DNA from: Candidatus Pelagibacter sp.
GTDB taxonomy: Bacteria > Pseudomonadota > Alphaproteobacteria > Pelagibacterales > Pelagibacteraceae
Length of the DNA stretch: 18,535 nucleotides
Assembly: GCA_012963775.1 (NCBI GenBank)
Contig: DTVC01000025.1
Span: 9,119 to 27,653 of the forward strand
Direction: 5' to 3'
Numbering within the stretch: the stretch's first letter is position 1; each line of letters starts with the position of its first letter. The position numbers and the translations under genes were made by a program. The notes beneath the pieces were generated by a model. That model was not told the DNA's origin. It searched no databases and worked only from the letters and a program-made list of their open reading frames with translations. This document shows, one piece after another, positions 17,349 to 18,535 of this stretch.

Positions 17349-17351
17349 AAT
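17329..17351 (+). repeat. Short tandem repeat, unit TCAAAATA, about three copies
   Basis: Two full copies and most of a third of TCAAAATA run from 17329 into the ATG of the transporter gene. Each copy boundary gives TATCAA, that is TTGATA on the minus strand, a possible -35 hexamer for msrA. Copy number could change by slippage. Confidence 0.5.
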
Positions 17352-18240
17352 GATCAAAAATCAAAATTATTTAGGCGCAGTTTATATGATTATGAGTGTT
17401 CTTTTTTTTTCATTCATGGATATTTTAATTAAAATTACCGATGAATATGATGTAGGTCAAACCATGTTTTTTAGAGCGTTATTTGGTTTAATACCAATAT
17501 ATTTTTTAATTCCAAAAAAAAGAATTAAAGATTTTTATAAAACAAAAAATATCAAGTTGCATTTTTATAGATCATTTTTTGGAGCCATTGCGATGGCATC
17601 TATTTTTATTGGATTGAGAAATTTACAACTCGCAGAAGTTACTGCACTGGCTTTTAGTGCACCTTTATGGGTAGTTCTATTTAGTATTTTTTTTTTGAGT
17701 GAAAAAATAAGATTAAAAAGATGGATCGCAGTTGGTCTTGGGTTTATTGGTGTAGTTATAATTTCAAAACCTGGTTTTGATAATTTAAATTTTTATTATA
17801 TTTATCCAATAATATTTTGTTTAGGTTTTGCTGGAGTTTCTATTCTTATTAGAAAATTAACCCTTGTTGGAGAACCTGTTTGGTTAATAGCCTTTTACTT
17901 TAGTGTAGTTAGTGGATTGGGTGGCTTGTTAACCGTTCCATTTGGAAGATGGATAATGCCCAATACATATGATTTTATATTATTAATTTTGATTGGATTG
18001 CTAGGAAGTATTGCTAATTTACTTTTAACGCAATCATACAAGCTTGCAGAAGTCACTCTAACTACTCCTTTAAAATATCTTTCACTTCTTTTTGCAATAA
18101 TAATTGGATTTTATTTTTTTAATGAAATTCCTACTATTTATACATTATCAGGAGCAGCATTAATTGTTGTTTCTTCAGCAATTATTTTCTTTAGAGAAAG
18201 TGAATTAAAAAAACCTATTACTTTACCTAGACAACAATGA
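17350..18240 (+). CDS. EamA/DMT-family transporter (ten transmembrane helices)
   Basis: A 296-residue inner-membrane protein of the drug/metabolite transporter superfamily. Two EamA repeats of about five helices each are visible (about 8-140 and 150-286), with the first ending in ALAFSAPLWVVLFSIFFLSEKIRLKRWIAVGLGFIGVVIISKP and the second in TTPLKYLSLLFAIIIGFYFFNEIPTIYTLSGAALIVVSS, both with the typical Pro and Glu late in each half. Substrates in the family range from amino acids to nucleotide and S-adenosylmethionine-type compounds, and none can be assigned. It diverges from msrA across 51 bases. The stop overlaps the next gene by ATGA. A run of nine T's (17402-17410) falls in the Phe codons near the start. 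Confidence 0.9.
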   Translation: MIKNQNYLGAVYMIMSVLFFSFMDILIKITDEYDVGQTMFFRALFGLIPIYFLIPKKRIKDFYKTKNIKLHFYRSFFGAIAMASIFIGLRNLQLAEVTALAFSAPLWVVLFSIFFLSEKIRLKRWIAVGLGFIGVVIISKPGFDNLNFYYIYPIIFCLGFAGVSILIRKLTLVGEPVWLIAFYFSVVSGLGGLLTVPFGRWIMPNTYDFILLILIGLLGSIANLLLTQSYKLAEVTLTTPLKYLSLLFAIIIGFYFFNEIPTIYTLSGAALIVVSSAIIFFRESELKKPITLPRQQ

Positions 18241-18535
18241 AGAAACCCCCTGCTTATTGGAATAAGGCAAAGAGGATACTTTCAAAAAGAGACCCTGTAT
18301 TAAGAAAAATTATTAATAAATTTAATAAAGGTTATTTAACTAGCAGAAAAGATCCTTTTTTTTCATTGTGTAGAACAATAATAGGACAGCAAATATCCAC
18401 GAAAGCAGCGGATTCTATTTGGTTGAAATTTGAAATGAAATGCAAAAAAAAAATAGTTCCTAAAACAGTGTTAAAATTAACTTCCAGTTCTTTAAAAACA
18501 GTGGGTTTATCTCGTCAAAAAATAACTTATTTAAA
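18237..18535 (+). CDS. DNA-3-methyladenine glycosylase II-like protein (AlkA/HhH-GPD), 3' end outside window
   Basis: The first 99 codons of a gene that runs off the right edge. The start shares ATGA (18237-18240) with the transporter stop. The peptide begins MKKPPAYWNKAKRILSKRDP and has the conserved N-terminal block RKDPFFSLCRTIIGQQISTKAADSIW, matching the DPF-x-x-L-x-x-x-I-x-GQQ(I/L)S pattern of AlkA-type HhH-GPD glycosylases. The later segment LKTVGLSRQKITYL matches the G-LS-x-x-K helix before the helix-hairpin-helix. Members remove alkylated bases such as 3-methyladenine. The helix-hairpin-helix and catalytic Asp are beyond the window, so activity cannot be judged. The short N-terminus suggests the compact form without the E. 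coli AlkA extra domain. Confidence 0.88.
   Translation, partial: MKKPPAYWNKAKRILSKRDPVLRKIINKFNKGYLTSRKDPFFSLCRTIIGQQISTKAADSIWLKFEMKCKKKIVPKTVLKLTSSSLKTVGLSRQKITYL

Overview
The window reads as a piece of a streamlined, very AT-rich alphaproteobacterial chromosome, most likely from the SAR11 clade (Pelagibacterales) or a close relative. The case rests on three things: base composition (GC by eye around 30 percent, with proteins full of Lys, Asn and Ile); markers typical of Alphaproteobacteria (a ChvI/ChvG-type two-component pair beside ahcY, a DUF1476 ATP synthase zeta subunit, a tsaE-amgK-murU cluster); and extreme packing. Only about 230 to 260 bases lie outside genes, no gap exceeds 51 bases, and most neighbours in an operon overlap (ATGA, TAATG or 14 to 38 base overlaps). 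There are no rRNA or tRNA genes, mobile elements, CRISPR arrays or phage genes, and nothing looks recently acquired.

Layout. (1) 77-1006 minus: ABC-2 type ATPase, with a faint trace of another minus-strand gene at the left edge. (2) 1058-3832 plus: a complete three-domain DNA polymerase I. (3) 3884-9544 plus: chvI, chvG, ahcY, tsaE, amgK, murU in one tight series, combining envelope-stress signalling, S-adenosylhomocysteine recycling, tRNA t6A modification and peptidoglycan sugar recycling. (4) 9530-10246 minus: gpmA, overlapping murU tail to tail. (5) 10273-12052 plus: a VanZ-like membrane protein, the DUF1476 zeta subunit, a secreted thermonuclease-like protein and a lytic-transglycosylase-like lipoprotein. 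(6) 17298-12049 minus: msrA, sseA, an RND membrane-fusion protein and an RND permease, read as one operon. (7) 17350 plus to the right edge: an EamA/DMT transporter overlapping the start of an AlkA-like DNA glycosylase that runs off the window.

How the genes fit together. The transglycosylase and AmgK/MurU can be joined as release and reuse of peptidoglycan amino sugars. PolA and the AlkA-like glycosylase belong to DNA repair. MsrA and the sulfurtransferase are sulfur and redox housekeeping placed upstream of an efflux pump.

Most of the window is ordinary core genome and I see no clearly new system. The best leads are an RND adaptor with no alpha-helical hairpin (and no outer-membrane channel gene nearby), a ChvI regulator that has lost the conserved Lys-Pro of its receiver domain, the absence between chvG and ahcY of the hprK/PTS genes that many relatives carry there, and -10 boxes so close to start codons that several transcripts may be nearly leaderless.
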